This document shows, piece after piece, positions 52,898 through 62,205 of a DNA stretch of 64,000 bases. Source of the DNA: Rhizobiaceae bacterium (GTDB taxonomy: Bacteria; Pseudomonadota; Alphaproteobacteria; Rhizobiales; Rhizobiaceae); assembly GCA_014238155.1 (NCBI GenBank), contig JABABQ010000067.1, positions 272,474 through 336,473 on the forward strand, read 5' to 3'. Each line of letters begins with the position of its first letter. Position 1 is the stretch's first letter. Below the pieces are notes generated by a model. The model saw nothing but the letters and a program-made list of their open reading frames with translations, was not told the DNA's origin and searched no databases. A program made the translations under genes and the position numbers.

Positions 52898-53788
52898 ATG
52901 GAAAAAATACACATTCAATTCACGTTGTTTTCTGCCTTTTACGCACCTCTGATCGCCACCATGTCGGGTGGCTTTCTCCGTCAGCAAGGGCTCGATCCTG
53001 ACTGGTCCATCTCAGCACCGGGCGTGTCTGCCATAGCTGCGTTGGAGGATGGCAGCGCCCAGGTCGTGCAATCGGCATTGAGCCAAAGCTTCACACCGCT
53101 GTCAAAAGGCATCAAACCAACCTACGCCCATTTCGCGCAGGTCAATGAAATGGACGGGTTTTTTCTGACAGGGCGCGAAGCGGACCCGGGCTTTAGGTGG
53201 TCCAAGCTTGAAGGCTCGGATGTAATCTTATTTGGCGGCGGGCAACCACTGGCGATGTTTAAATATGCCTGCCACAAGGCTGGAATCGATTTTGGCAAGA
53301 TCAATGCTGTGCATGTCGGTGGGGCAGCCGATATGGATAAGGCATTCCGGCAGGGACAAGGTCACTATGTTCAGCAGCAGGGACCGTTTCCTCAACAGCT
53401 TGAAGCCGACCGCGTCGGGCATGTTGTTGCGCAGGTCGGTCCAATGATCGGACCTTGCGGGTTTTCCAGTCTGGTCGCCATGCGCGACTGGCTGAGTTCC
53501 GACATGGCAGGTGCGTTTACTCGTGCGTATATTCAGACACGCAAATATATGAATGAGGAAAGTGCAGCTGAAATCGCCGCTGCCCAGATATCCTATTTTC
53601 CAAAAATAGATCAAAGCGTGTTGGAATCTTGCATCGCCACTTATCAAAAACTGGGTAACTGGACGCCGCATATCGAGATTACACCGCAGGCCTACGAAGC
53701 GACACTCGATATTTATCAATTTGCCGGTGGGCTGACCCAGCGGTTTGCCTATGAGGATGTCTGCGCCCTGCCTCCCGTTGTGAGCTAG
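52898..53788 (+). CDS. NMT1/THI5-like binding-protein fold without a signal peptide
   Basis: A 296-residue protein of the periplasmic-binding type II fold. The start FTLFSAFYAPLIATMSGGFLRQQGLDPDW and VVQSALSQSFTPLSKGIKPTYAHFAQVNEMDGFFLTGR match SsuA/NMT1 proteins. VHVGGAADMDKAFRQGQGHYVQQQGPFPQQLEADRVGHVV and VGPMIGPCGFSSLVAMRDWLSSD also fit. It begins directly with the mature domain, and no signal sequence exists upstream in frame. It may therefore be cytoplasmic, an enzyme or sensor rather than a transporter subunit. No partner ATPase or permease is nearby. Confidence 0.72.
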   Translation: MEKIHIQFTLFSAFYAPLIATMSGGFLRQQGLDPDWSISAPGVSAIAALEDGSAQVVQSALSQSFTPLSKGIKPTYAHFAQVNEMDGFFLTGREADPGFRWSKLEGSDVILFGGGQPLAMFKYACHKAGIDFGKINAVHVGGAADMDKAFRQGQGHYVQQQGPFPQQLEADRVGHVVAQVGPMIGPCGFSSLVAMRDWLSSDMAGAFTRAYIQTRKYMNEESAAEIAAAQISYFPKIDQSVLESCIATYQKLGNWTPHIEITPQAYEATLDIYQFAGGLTQRFAYEDVCALPPVVS

Positions 53789-53852
53789 GGCAAGCAGGCA
53801 AAGTTGACTTATGTGTATCCACCAAAATCTGATGACGTGAAACGGTGCGACG

Positions 53853-54596
53853 ATGCTAACACCTGAAGTATTTGCACTGGTTTTTTTAACCTTCCTGATC
53901 GCTGGCACTTTGAAGGGAACGGTAGGGCTGGGATTGCCGCTCGTGGCGATTGTCTTCATGGCGATACCGCTGGGATTCAAAGAAGCCATTGCAATCGTGC
54001 TGCTTCCGGGCGTCGTGACAAATATCTGGCAGGCTTTGGCCGGACCATATCTGCGTCGGTTGTTGCGACGGCTTTGGAGCTACCTGCTGGCCTGCGCAAT
54101 AGGAACCTGGCTGGGGGTCAACATACTTTCGATGGCAAGCCAAGACACGCTGCTATCAATTCTTGGCGTCGTGCTCGGTGCCTATTCGCTATATGGCCTG
54201 GGGCGCCCCCAAATTGCCGCACCGGGTCGTGCTGAGCCAGTTCTCGGCCCTTTGTCGGGTGGTTTGGGCGGCCTGTTTTATGGCATGACCAGCGTATTTC
54301 TGGTTCCCGGAGTTATATACTTGCAAGCGTTGGGTCTGAAAAAAGACGAGATGGTTCAGGCATTGGGGATTGTGTTCATACTGCTCAACTTTTCGCTGAT
54401 TTCAGCGTTTTTGGAAAAAGGCTTTATCTCACAGGATGTTACGGTTCTGTCGGTGTTTGCTGTACTGCCGACGGTGGTCGGAATTTATGTTGGCCAGAAA
54501 TTTCGACAGCACATTTCAGAGGAGTTATTCCGAAAAATCTTCTTGCAGGTTTTGTTGGTCGTCGCCGTGTATTTCTTTGTCTCCGCACAATTTTAA
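53853..54596 (+). CDS. TSUP (TauE/SafE) family membrane exporter
   Basis: A 247-residue protein with about eight helices. It begins LVFLTFLIAGTLKGTVGLGLPLVAIVFMAIPLGFKEAIAIVLLPGVVTNIWQA, the first TauE/SafE repeat with the GxxKG..GxG pattern. The second repeat has GGLGGLFYGMTSVFLVPGVIYLQALGLKKDEMVQALGIVF. These transporters move sulfonates, sulfite or organosulfur anions. It comes 64 bases after the signal-less binding protein and may share its transcript. It converges on the LhgO-like gene. Confidence 0.87.
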   Translation: MLTPEVFALVFLTFLIAGTLKGTVGLGLPLVAIVFMAIPLGFKEAIAIVLLPGVVTNIWQALAGPYLRRLLRRLWSYLLACAIGTWLGVNILSMASQDTLLSILGVVLGAYSLYGLGRPQIAAPGRAEPVLGPLSGGLGGLFYGMTSVFLVPGVIYLQALGLKKDEMVQALGIVFILLNFSLISAFLEKGFISQDVTVLSVFAVLPTVVGIYVGQKFRQHISEELFRKIFLQVLLVVAVYFFVSAQF

Positions 54597-54638
54597 CAAT
54601 CCCTGTACGGGGTTTGGAAAAGCCCGTGAACAATAGAC

Positions 54639-55733
54639 CTAGAGCAGTTTGCGAACGTGTTCTGCTATTGCGAGACTGGCGGTTAACCCAGGGGATTCAA
54701 TTCCCAATAAACCAACCAACCCCGCCACTCCGTGATGTTGAGGGCCCCAGAATTCAAAATCTGCATTGCCTTGTCCGGGTGTTGCCAGTTTGGGTCGGAT
54801 GCCAGCATAGTCCGGCTCAAGAGCACTGTCGGCCAATCCGGGCCAATAAGAACGTATAGCCGCATAGAACTTCTCGCCTCGAGCAGGATCGACTTCGTAG
54901 TCAATCTGGTCGATCCATTCTACGTCCGGCCCAAATCGTGCCTGTCCGGCCAAGTCCAAAGTTAGATGAACACCCAGCCCGCCTGGTTCGGGTACCGGAT
55001 AGATGAGATGAGAAAACGGCGCACGACCGGACAGTCGAAAATAATTTCCCTTTGCGTATCGAGTTGGCTTGCCACCCATGTTTTCAAATGCCGGATCCTG
55101 ACCAAGCAGGTGTGAACTATGCAAGCCGGCACTAACGATCAGATTTCGGCAGGAAAGTCTCGTCCCATCGCCGCACTGAATTTCAAACCCTCCTCGTCCA
55201 AGCATCCGCCAACTGTCTGCTGATGTGTTAAAAGCAATCTGGCATCCGCAGTTTTCGGCATCTCCCTGCAGCGACAACATGAAAGCATGACTGTCGATAA
55301 TTCCAGTCGATGGAGACAACAATCCAGCCACGGCGCCAAGTTCAGGTTCCAGTTGCCTCAGCTCAAACTGATCCAAAACAATCAGATCATTGACATCATT
55401 ATCTTCAGCCTGCGCCTTGATGGCCGACAAGGCGTCCAGTTGCTGCTCGTTTGAAGCAACAATCAGCTTGCCAATACGTTTGTGTGGAACACCGTGAGAG
55501 TGGCAATGAGAATAGAGCAGATGCTTTCCTTCAAGGCATAATTGTGCCTTGAAACTGTTTTTTGGATAATAGATTCCCGCATGAATGACTTCACTGTTGC
55601 GCGCACTGGTTTCACTACCGATGATTTGGTGTTGCTCAATCACCAGCACTTCGTGGCCATGCATGGCCAGTGCCCGTGCCGTTGCCAATCCAACGACTCC
55701 AGCGCCAACAATTACTGTTTCAGCATCAAACAA
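54639..55733 (-). CDS. FAD-dependent oxidoreductase, LhgO-like (L-2-hydroxyglutarate oxidase type)
   Basis: A 364-residue DAO-fold flavoprotein. The FAD loop is ETVIVGAGVVGLATARALAMHGHEVLVIEQ, followed by ETSARNSEVIHAGIYYPKNSFKAQLCLEGKHLLYSHC, a strong LhgO signature. GVHLTLDLAGQARFGPDVEWID near residue 255 and DYAGIRPKL near 310 complete it. L-2-hydroxyglutarate oxidase feeds electrons to the membrane quinone pool. The start is probably TTG at 55733, because no ATG or GTG is in frame before a stop. It could act on another 2-hydroxy acid or on N-alkyl amino acids. Confidence 0.85.
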   Translation of the reverse strand: MFDAETVIVGAGVVGLATARALAMHGHEVLVIEQHQIIGSETSARNSEVIHAGIYYPKNSFKAQLCLEGKHLLYSHCHSHGVPHKRIGKLIVASNEQQLDALSAIKAQAEDNDVNDLIVLDQFELRQLEPELGAVAGLLSPSTGIIDSHAFMLSLQGDAENCGCQIAFNTSADSWRMLGRGGFEIQCGDGTRLSCRNLIVSAGLHSSHLLGQDPAFENMGGKPTRYAKGNYFRLSGRAPFSHLIYPVPEPGGLGVHLTLDLAGQARFGPDVEWIDQIDYEVDPARGEKFYAAIRSYWPGLADSALEPDYAGIRPKLATPGQGNADFEFWGPQHHGVAGLVGLLGIESPGLTASLAIAEHVRKLL

Positions 55734-55829
55734 TGGATAGATTGTCCACCGGTTAAGTCAGATTGTTGTATCTTGCAGATGCGGTGGACCGAAGCAATGC
55801 GGAGGTGATCGCGTTAGCTCGAAATAAAA

Positions 55830-55857
55830 AGGCGAGCCATGTTTGACATGACCCGCC
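55830..55857 (-). terminator. Rho-independent terminator downstream of mucR
   Basis: On the minus strand AGGCGGGTCATGT pairs with ACATGGCTCGCCT with two mismatches and a short loop, and TTTTTATTT follows. It lies about 95 bases beyond the mucR stop on the same strand. The plus-strand side lacks a T run. Confidence 0.7.
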
Positions 55858-55950
55858 TCGATAATAATTTACCCAACCCTCAACGCTTTCCCTCAATCGA
55901 CAGAATCTAGATCTGTCAGTTCGCAGTCGTACGGGGCTTTGGTTTTGTAA

Positions 55951-56364
55951 TTAGGAACTTTTCGGTTTGCGACCCAAACCAATTTCCTTAGCCAGTTTCG
56001 AACGCCGTTCGGCATAAGCCGGGGCGACCATCGGGTATTCGGATTTCAGGTTCCATCGAGCCCGATATTCATCCGGTGTCAGGCCATGATGAGACATCAG
56101 ATGACGCTTCAGTGACTTAAATTTCTTGCCATCTTCCAGGCAAACGAGATGCTCATCACGAATTGACTTTTTAATCGAAACCGCTGGATCCTTTTGCTCA
56201 GGTTCCGGGTTGTTCGCTGTCGCAGAAAGAGAACTTACGGTTTGAAATGTTGATGTAATCAGCTCAGGTAGCTGAGCTGCTGCTATTGGATTGTTGCTAA
56301 CATAAGCAGCAACAATTTCAGATGTTAGTTCCGTTAAGAACGTGGTATTTTCGGACTCTGCCAT
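55951..56364 (-). CDS. mucR: MucR/Ros-family zinc-finger transcriptional regulator
   Basis: A 137-residue protein. Residues 5-30 form the helical oligomerisation part (LTSEIVAAYVSNNPIAAAQLPELI). The Ros zinc finger comes near residue 75 (LVCLEDGKKFKSLKRHLMSHHGLTPDEYRARWNL). The C-terminus MVAPAYAERRSKLAKEIGLG is the family hallmark. The usual MucR finger has a C-X2-C pair; only one Cys is seen in the CLEDGKK part, as in other MucR proteins with replaced ligands. MucR binds AT-rich DNA widely and controls envelope, motility and symbiosis genes. It probably represses itself. Confidence 0.92.
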   Translation of the reverse strand: MAESENTTFLTELTSEIVAAYVSNNPIAAAQLPELITSTFQTVSSLSATANNPEPEQKDPAVSIKKSIRDEHLVCLEDGKKFKSLKRHLMSHHGLTPDEYRARWNLKSEYPMVAPAYAERRSKLAKEIGLGRKPKSS

Positions 56365-57068
56365 TTATAGTTTTACCCCGTTGTGCCGCAGACCCAAACA
56401 CCATAGCGATGCAAAGTTAAAAAGGCCAGAGTGTTTTCGATAAACATTACAATAGAATAGAAGATCACTTTTCACTTCGACTGATCACTCAAAACATTGT
56501 ATAGATAAAAACAAAATTCTTCTATACGTTGGTTTATAAATCCTAATCTACCAAACCGTTGCAATGTTTAGGAATTTCAGCTCGCATCAATGAAAAGAAT
56601 AATTGAAATCTGAAGCCGGGTTTTGAAATTTGCCATGCCCGCAAAGTATAGATGTGGCTTGCCGTCGTTAAATTCGCATAATTGGGCGTTGCCACAACAC
56701 AAGAGCTGCAGTTAGTGTTGCTTGCTTTCAATCCACAATAGGCAGACCCATACTAAAGTATGATGACTGAATCACAGAGTATCCGCACTGAATGGTCCTG
56801 AAATGGTGGCCCAGGCACATTTGCAGCCTGAAATTGTTGGCCCACGCGGGAGTTGGCTTAATTGTCTTCTGTGAAAATATCCAGGAAGCTCGCCGCGCTA
56901 AGTCGATTAACTGGTCCAGAAAGCAAGCATATGCAATCGGATCCTCACACCGATAAGTCAAAACCGATGTGGTTTAGCCACGGTACAGTTGGCAGCTCTT
57001 GCGCAGGCCTGCATTTGATGGCTGGGGCCCCAAAGGCCTCAGCCATCAGATTTGCGAGAAAGCGCGTC
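56365..57068. other. 700-base intergenic region with an AT-rich inverted repeat and no supported gene
   Basis: The mucR-proximal part is strongly AT-rich. It has GTATAGA (56499-56505) and TCTATAC (56521-56527) as a perfect 7-base inverted repeat with 15 bases between, a possible autoregulatory MucR site. The remaining frames in 56540-57010 are short and resemble no family I know. They may be decayed remnants. Confidence 0.4.
57017..57047 (-). other. Strong hairpin downstream of the possible 51-residue gene
   Basis: GATGGCTGGGGCC and GGCCTCAGCCATC pair at 12 of 13 positions around a five-base loop. On the minus strand it begins 22 bases after the stop of the small open frame. There is no T run, so termination would be weak; stabilising the 3' end is an alternative. 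Confidence 0.5.
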
Positions 57069-57224
57069 TTAGCGGGCCAGGATTTTTCCGGCGGCGTCGA
57101 TCAGGCGAAATGCAGCGCGGCTCATGGAATACTCCATGTCAGTACCAGCAGCAGACTGGTGAGACTGACGATGATCCATCGCAATGGATGGGCGCAACAG
57201 GTTGGTCATGGCAAACGGGTTCAT
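57069..57224 (-). CDS. Possible small protein of 51 residues
   Basis: The minus-strand ATG at 57224 has an excellent ribosome-binding site, GGGAGGA, eight bases upstream. The product starts MNPFAMTNLLRPSIAMDHR and ends MSRAAFRLIDAAGKILAR. The last 18 residues look like a short amphipathic helix. No membrane helix or cysteine is present. A strong hairpin follows 22 bases after its stop. I do not recognise a family. The ribosome-binding site and hairpin are the evidence for a real gene. Confidence 0.45.
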   Translation of the reverse strand: MNPFAMTNLLRPSIAMDHRQSHQSAAGTDMEYSMSRAAFRLIDAAGKILAR

Positions 57225-57374
57225 AGTTGGGTTCCTCCCAAAACAAGGTGTGTGTTGTACAAAGCTCATATGGACCGGTCGGGCTGAATCAACGAATGTT
57301 AAAAATGCAGGCAAGCTATGCAGATTTCACTCAGCTCGGTGCTGCTGCATCTGGTGGTCAATTTGCCACCAGCG

Positions 57375-59258
57375 TCAAAATACAAGGTTAAGCATGACCA
57401 GCGAAACAATCAGGAAAATCACCGTCATCAGACCACCGCTTTTAACAAAGTCGATCACCTTGTAGCCGGCCGGGCCCATGATCAAGGCATTCACCTGATG
57501 TGTCGGGATAATGAAGGAATTGGAAGTAGAAATGGCGACTGTAAGCGCGAAGATTGCAGGATCTCCACCGGCGGCGAGTGCAATTGAAACTGCCAGAGGC
57601 ACCAGCAATACTGTGGCACCGACATTCGACATAACCAACGAAAAGGATGTCGCCAATACGGCCACACCAGCTTGCAATGCCCATATCGGCCACCCATCAA
57701 GAATTGTAAGTATCTGCTGTGCGATCCACTCGGCAGAACCGGTATTTTGCACCGCCTGACCCAAAGGGATCAGACAGGCCAGCAAGAACACAGTATTCCA
57801 GCCGACGGCCCGGTAGGCTTCATCTATGCTCAACACCCGGCTGAGCAACATGCCAACGGCGCCAGTCAACAGACACAGCGACAATCTAATATCGGTAAAC
57901 AGGATCAACGTCAGGGAAATGAGGAAAAAAACCAGCGCCCAGCCAACTTTGTGGGGGCGCAACTCTTCCTGAGGAAAATCGGATGTCACCACCACAAAGT
58001 CCCTGTCTCGTTTCAATCTGGTCAAATTGTCCCAGCGTGTATGTGCCACCAACATGTCGCCACCCTGAAACCTTTCGAGACCTATGGCGGTGGGCTCGTG
58101 GTCTTCAGATTCGACATGACTGAGATTATCTTCGCCTCGGTGGATCGCCAGCAAACTCAACCCGTAAGTCTTGCGCAACAACAGATCACGCGGAGATTTG
58201 CCGATAAGGTTTGATTCTGGCGGGATAACAATTTCAGATATTCCGGCATTGGTCGGAGCAAATTCCTCTGAAAATGCATCCAACTTCTGGCGCATATGAA
58301 GACCGTTGCGTTCGCAAAATTTTTCCACATCTAGCTTTTTGCCGATTATCGCCAGCCTGCAGGGTGCGGCGATTTCGGCCGTCAAAATCTGCACCATGGA
58401 TACTTTGCCGCGGTAAAATGTGGAGATGATGTATATGTTGTTTTCAAAATTGATGTCGGCGAGCTGTTTGCCGACCAACCGATTGTCGTCCGGCACGTCC
58501 ACTTCAAATACACTCGCCGTCAGGCCGTATACCCGCTGCAGGTAGTCGGACAATCCCCGGCCTGAAGTCACATCCACTTTGGAAGTGGTTTTTGGCAATA
58601 CCCATCGACCCAGAACCAGAAAATAAGCGATGCCCGATAACACAAGTGCAAGACCGATTGGTGTTACTGAAAACAGGCTGAATGCCTGCATTTTCTGATC
58701 CGGTTGAAGCCCCGTATTCGCGGTCGCTATCAGATCATTCAGCAATATTAGTGGAGACGAGCCCACCATTGTCATCGTTCCGCCCAATATTGCGCAAAAT
58801 CCCATCGGCATCAAAAGCCTGCTCAGCGGAATACCAGTGCGTGCCGAGATGCGGCTCACCACTGGCAAAAACAATGCCGCCGCTCCAACATTTTGCAGAA
58901 AGCTCGAAATCACTCCAACGGTTCCGGAGACAATCGGCAGGATTTTTACTTCGGTTGAGCCGCCATGGCGCAAAATTGTAGCGGCCACCTTGTTCATAAT
59001 GCCGGTCTTATCCAGACCGGCACCGACGATCATTACAGCGATGATCGAAATCACTGCATTTGAGGCGAAACCATCAAACAGATGATTGACGTCAGCAACA
59101 TTGGACAGGCCAGGCAGATAGCTGAGCATACCAAGTACCACAAGAACCAGAATTGCAGCCAGATCGATGCGAATGATTTCGGATACAAAGAGAAAGATGG
59201 TAAAAGCGAGGGTGAGAAATACAACGCCCATTTCCAGCGTGAACAGAGTTGGTTCCAC
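57375..59258 (-). CDS. SLC13-family ion/solute symporter with two RCK_C (TrkA-C) domains
   Basis: A 627-residue protein starting at a GTG with AAGGATCAGATC before it. About six helices (1-200) begin EMGVVFLTLAFTIFLFVSEIIRIDLAAILVLVVLGMLSYL, with PLSRLLMPMGFCAILGGTMTMVGSSP near 145. Two soluble RCK_C domains follow (about 225-300, FEVDVPDDNRLVGKQLADIN, and 325-410, EIVIPPESNLIGKSPRDLLLRKTYGLSLLAIHRG). A second membrane block to residue 627 has TNVG-like SNVGATVLLVPLAVSIA. The family moves sulfate, dicarboxylates or cations. Several alphaproteobacterial homologues act on sulfate or tellurite. The substrate is unknown. Confidence 0.88.
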   Translation of the reverse strand: MEPTLFTLEMGVVFLTLAFTIFLFVSEIIRIDLAAILVLVVLGMLSYLPGLSNVADVNHLFDGFASNAVISIIAVMIVGAGLDKTGIMNKVAATILRHGGSTEVKILPIVSGTVGVISSFLQNVGAAALFLPVVSRISARTGIPLSRLLMPMGFCAILGGTMTMVGSSPLILLNDLIATANTGLQPDQKMQAFSLFSVTPIGLALVLSGIAYFLVLGRWVLPKTTSKVDVTSGRGLSDYLQRVYGLTASVFEVDVPDDNRLVGKQLADINFENNIYIISTFYRGKVSMVQILTAEIAAPCRLAIIGKKLDVEKFCERNGLHMRQKLDAFSEEFAPTNAGISEIVIPPESNLIGKSPRDLLLRKTYGLSLLAIHRGEDNLSHVESEDHEPTAIGLERFQGGDMLVAHTRWDNLTRLKRDRDFVVVTSDFPQEELRPHKVGWALVFFLISLTLILFTDIRLSLCLLTGAVGMLLSRVLSIDEAYRAVGWNTVFLLACLIPLGQAVQNTGSAEWIAQQILTILDGWPIWALQAGVAVLATSFSLVMSNVGATVLLVPLAVSIALAAGGDPAIFALTVAISTSNSFIIPTHQVNALIMGPAGYKVIDFVKSGGLMTVIFLIVSLVMLNLVF

Positions 59259-59524
59259 GATCTGATCCTTCCCGACAAACAGCCAGCTCCAGCAGGAGAC
59301 GAACTTTGACTCTCATGTCGAATTAAGTTTGTTCTTTTCCTGATACGAAGTCCAGCATCGCAATAACTGGCGAAATTGCCTCAATTTTCGGAATAACCGA
59401 CTGTCTGATAGTCATTTTTCGAGGTTTCCGTGAAAAAGCGCAAGTTTGGGTCAACCTTCAGATGGCATGGTTGTCCAACTGAAACTCGCTGCGGCCAAAA
59501 ACATGACTTGCCTTTCAAGGCAGA

Positions 59525-62164
59525 ATGGGGAGTTTTTTGGATTTTCCAGTTCCAGACGGTGAAGCAGAACGCCTCGCATGTCTTTCCGACCTTGATCTGA
59601 TCGGTGGGCCGGTCATCGATGAACTCGATGCGCTGGTAGATTTGGTGGCCAGCAGCCTGGACTGTCCCAGCGCAGTGGTGTCTTTGCTCGACGAAAATTT
59701 CCAGTGGTTCAAAGCCCGCGTTAACTTGGACGCTGCCCGGACCGACCGCAAAGACGCCTTTTGTAATTACACCATTGATTGGGATGGTGTGTTCGTCGTT
59801 GAAAACGCTTTGGAGGATCCCCGGTTTTGCGACAATCCCTTGGTCACTGGATTGCCGGGTATCCGTGCATATGCAGGTTGCGCAATTTCTATTGACGGAA
59901 AGCATCCACTCGGTGCGCTGTGTGTGCTGGACTACGAACCCAGAAGCTTTGCCGATGCGGAATTGGCTCGATTGGAGAAGTTCAAGTTAATCGTCGAGAG
60001 CATCATTCGCGGCCACGAGAACTCTCGGCGAACTGCAAACGCAATTGATTTGGTCACTCAAAAAGAACAGGAGTCAAAGCGCAACCTTCTGCATCTTGAA
60101 AAAATCACCGCTGTATCGGGTGTTGGTGGCTGGGAACTTACACTGGCCGACGGAGAATTGACCTGGTCGGAACAAACCAAAAGGATCCACGATACACCGC
60201 CCGACTTTGTGCCAAGTCTGGAAGAGGCCATCAAGTTTTATACGCCTGAAGCGCGCAAGAAAGTGCAGAGCGCCGTAGAAGCAGGAATCGCCGAAGGCAA
60301 GGGCTGGGACCTCGAATTACCACTGACCACCTACAAGGGTTCGCAGATTTGGACGCGCGCAGTTGGTGAGCCAATTTTCACCGATGGCCAGGTAACCGGA
60401 CTGATGGGGACATTCCAGGACATTACCCAGCAGCGCATTGATCAGGACAGGCTGCAGGAGTCAGAAGCCCTGGCACGCGAACGATCAGAAGAACTGGACG
60501 TGACACTTACCAATATGAAGCAAGGCGTCAGTGTTTTTGACAGTGATGGAAAGCTGCTTCTTTGGAACCAACAATATATCGAAATTTTCGAAAAACCGGA
60601 TAATGAGATTCGTAAGGGTGTATCGTTGCGCGATCTGATCCTTTTCGAGCAAGCCCGTGGCGACTTTGATGGCGATGTCGATGAAGTGGTTGATGACCTG
60701 AATGCCGGACTGAAACTGGGCAAGACTGTTCGCAAACAATTCGAGCTGAAAAGTGGTCGAATCATATCTTCTGTACACGCTGCCATGCCAGGTGGCGGCT
60801 GGGTGGGCACCCATGATGACATCACGCTTCAGGAAAATACTTTAAGACAGATTGCCCATGCGGCGCATCATGACCCACTGACCGGTCTGGCCAACCGAAC
60901 CAAATTCAATCTGCAAGTCGGGGAGGCCATGCAGCGATCGAAAACTCAGGAACATCAGGCCGCCGTCATGCTGATCGATCTGGATGGGTTTAAGTTGGTG
61001 AATGACGGATTCGGGCACAATTCTGGCGACGAACTGCTGATAGGTGTCGGCAAAAGATTGCAGGCCAGCGTTCGGCCAGATGATCTCGTGGCGCGCTTGG
61101 GAGGCGACGAATTTGCCATTGTCTTGGAGTGCAAACCGGAATTTACCACCCCAATTCATGACATCGCAGAGCGAATTCTTACGGCCCTTGAACTACCGTT
61201 TTTGATCGGCCCGAATGAAATTTTGGTTAGCGCCAGTATTGGCGTATCTTTCATCGAGGATGATGAGAATCCAGTAGAAACCGCCTTGGGCAATGCCGAT
61301 TGTGCGCTATATAAAATCAAGGAAGAAGGCAAGCGCGGCTATCGAGTATTTGACCTGCAAATCAACATGGAAGTAACACAGAAGCGCATTCGTGAACTGG
61401 CACTGCGCGAAGTCACAAAAAACAAGGATTTCCAGGTCCACTATCAGCCCATTCAGAGAATGACTGACAATGCGGAATCTGGATTCGAAGCGCTCATCAG
61501 GTGGGACAACGATGACTACGAGACCCAGTATCCCGATGAATTTATTCCGCTCGCCGAAGATCTTGGGTTGATCAACGAGATTGGCAATTGGGTCATTGAA
61601 ACCAGTATTGCGGAAGCCAAAGACTGGCCCGACTATCTGCGCCTGGCGCTCAATGTGTCGCCGCGTCAGTTGGGACGCGGACAACTCTATTTTGCGGTTA
61701 AATCCGCGTTGGAAAAGAACCGATTTACAGCCAATCGTCTGGAACTGGAAATTACTGAATACGCCATGATTCAGGATGACGACTCTACGGTATCTGAACT
61801 CCGGCAGTTGAAGGAACTGGGCGTTCGCATTGTTCTGGATGATTTTGGAACTGGTTATTCTTCCCTCAGTTATCTGCACCGTTTCCCATTTGACAAATTG
61901 AAAATTGACCGGTCGTTCATCAATGGATTTGAAACCAACGACCGGCGCGCAAATATTATCAGAGCCATTGTTTCCATGGCCGTCAGCCTGGGAATTGAAG
62001 TAACGGCTGAAGGAGTTGAAACCGAAGATCAGTTGCTGTTATTGAAGCTGATGGGCTGTACTTTTGCGCAAGGCTATTATTTTTCCAAACCCCTGCCAGC
62101 CCATGAATTCGCCCTGCTGGCAGATTATCGGCAAAGCAATTCGGCTGCTCAAGCAAGCGCCTGA
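59525..62164 (+). CDS. GAF-PAS-PAS-GGDEF-EAL cyclic-di-GMP enzyme
   Basis: An 879-residue cytoplasmic sensor. A GAF domain (about 25-165, SAVVSLLDENFQWFKAR) is followed by two PAS domains (about 190-300 and 325-430, MKQGVSVFDSDGKLLLWNQQY). The GGDEF domain has the intact motif at residues 526-530 (RLGGDEFAIV). The EAL domain has EAL at 655-657 (GFEALIRW), LEITEYAMI, DDFGTGYSSL and EGVET. Both catalytic sets are complete, so it could make and break c-di-GMP; which activity dominates is unknown. There is no membrane helix. It is separated from the divergent SLC13 gene by 266 bases. Confidence 0.94.
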   Translation: MGSFLDFPVPDGEAERLACLSDLDLIGGPVIDELDALVDLVASSLDCPSAVVSLLDENFQWFKARVNLDAARTDRKDAFCNYTIDWDGVFVVENALEDPRFCDNPLVTGLPGIRAYAGCAISIDGKHPLGALCVLDYEPRSFADAELARLEKFKLIVESIIRGHENSRRTANAIDLVTQKEQESKRNLLHLEKITAVSGVGGWELTLADGELTWSEQTKRIHDTPPDFVPSLEEAIKFYTPEARKKVQSAVEAGIAEGKGWDLELPLTTYKGSQIWTRAVGEPIFTDGQVTGLMGTFQDITQQRIDQDRLQESEALARERSEELDVTLTNMKQGVSVFDSDGKLLLWNQQYIEIFEKPDNEIRKGVSLRDLILFEQARGDFDGDVDEVVDDLNAGLKLGKTVRKQFELKSGRIISSVHAAMPGGGWVGTHDDITLQENTLRQIAHAAHHDPLTGLANRTKFNLQVGEAMQRSKTQEHQAAVMLIDLDGFKLVNDGFGHNSGDELLIGVGKRLQASVRPDDLVARLGGDEFAIVLECKPEFTTPIHDIAERILTALELPFLIGPNEILVSASIGVSFIEDDENPVETALGNADCALYKIKEEGKRGYRVFDLQINMEVTQKRIRELALREVTKNKDFQVHYQPIQRMTDNAESGFEALIRWDNDDYETQYPDEFIPLAEDLGLINEIGNWVIETSIAEAKDWPDYLRLALNVSPRQLGRGQLYFAVKSALEKNRFTANRLELEITEYAMIQDDDSTVSELRQLKELGVRIVLDDFGTGYSSLSYLHRFPFDKLKIDRSFINGFETNDRRANIIRAIVSMAVSLGIEVTAEGVETEDQLLLLKLMGCTFAQGYYFSKPLPAHEFALLADYRQSNSAAQASA

Positions 62165-62205
62165 CTCAGAAATTTTACCCGAAAATCTCGTTATCTCCTT
62201 ATGTC

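Noticed and set aside
56862..57287. 141-codon plus-strand open frame in the mucR-SLC13 gap
   Set aside because: It has no family resemblance, no ribosome-binding site and crosses the strong hairpin at 57017; the opposite small frame is better supported.
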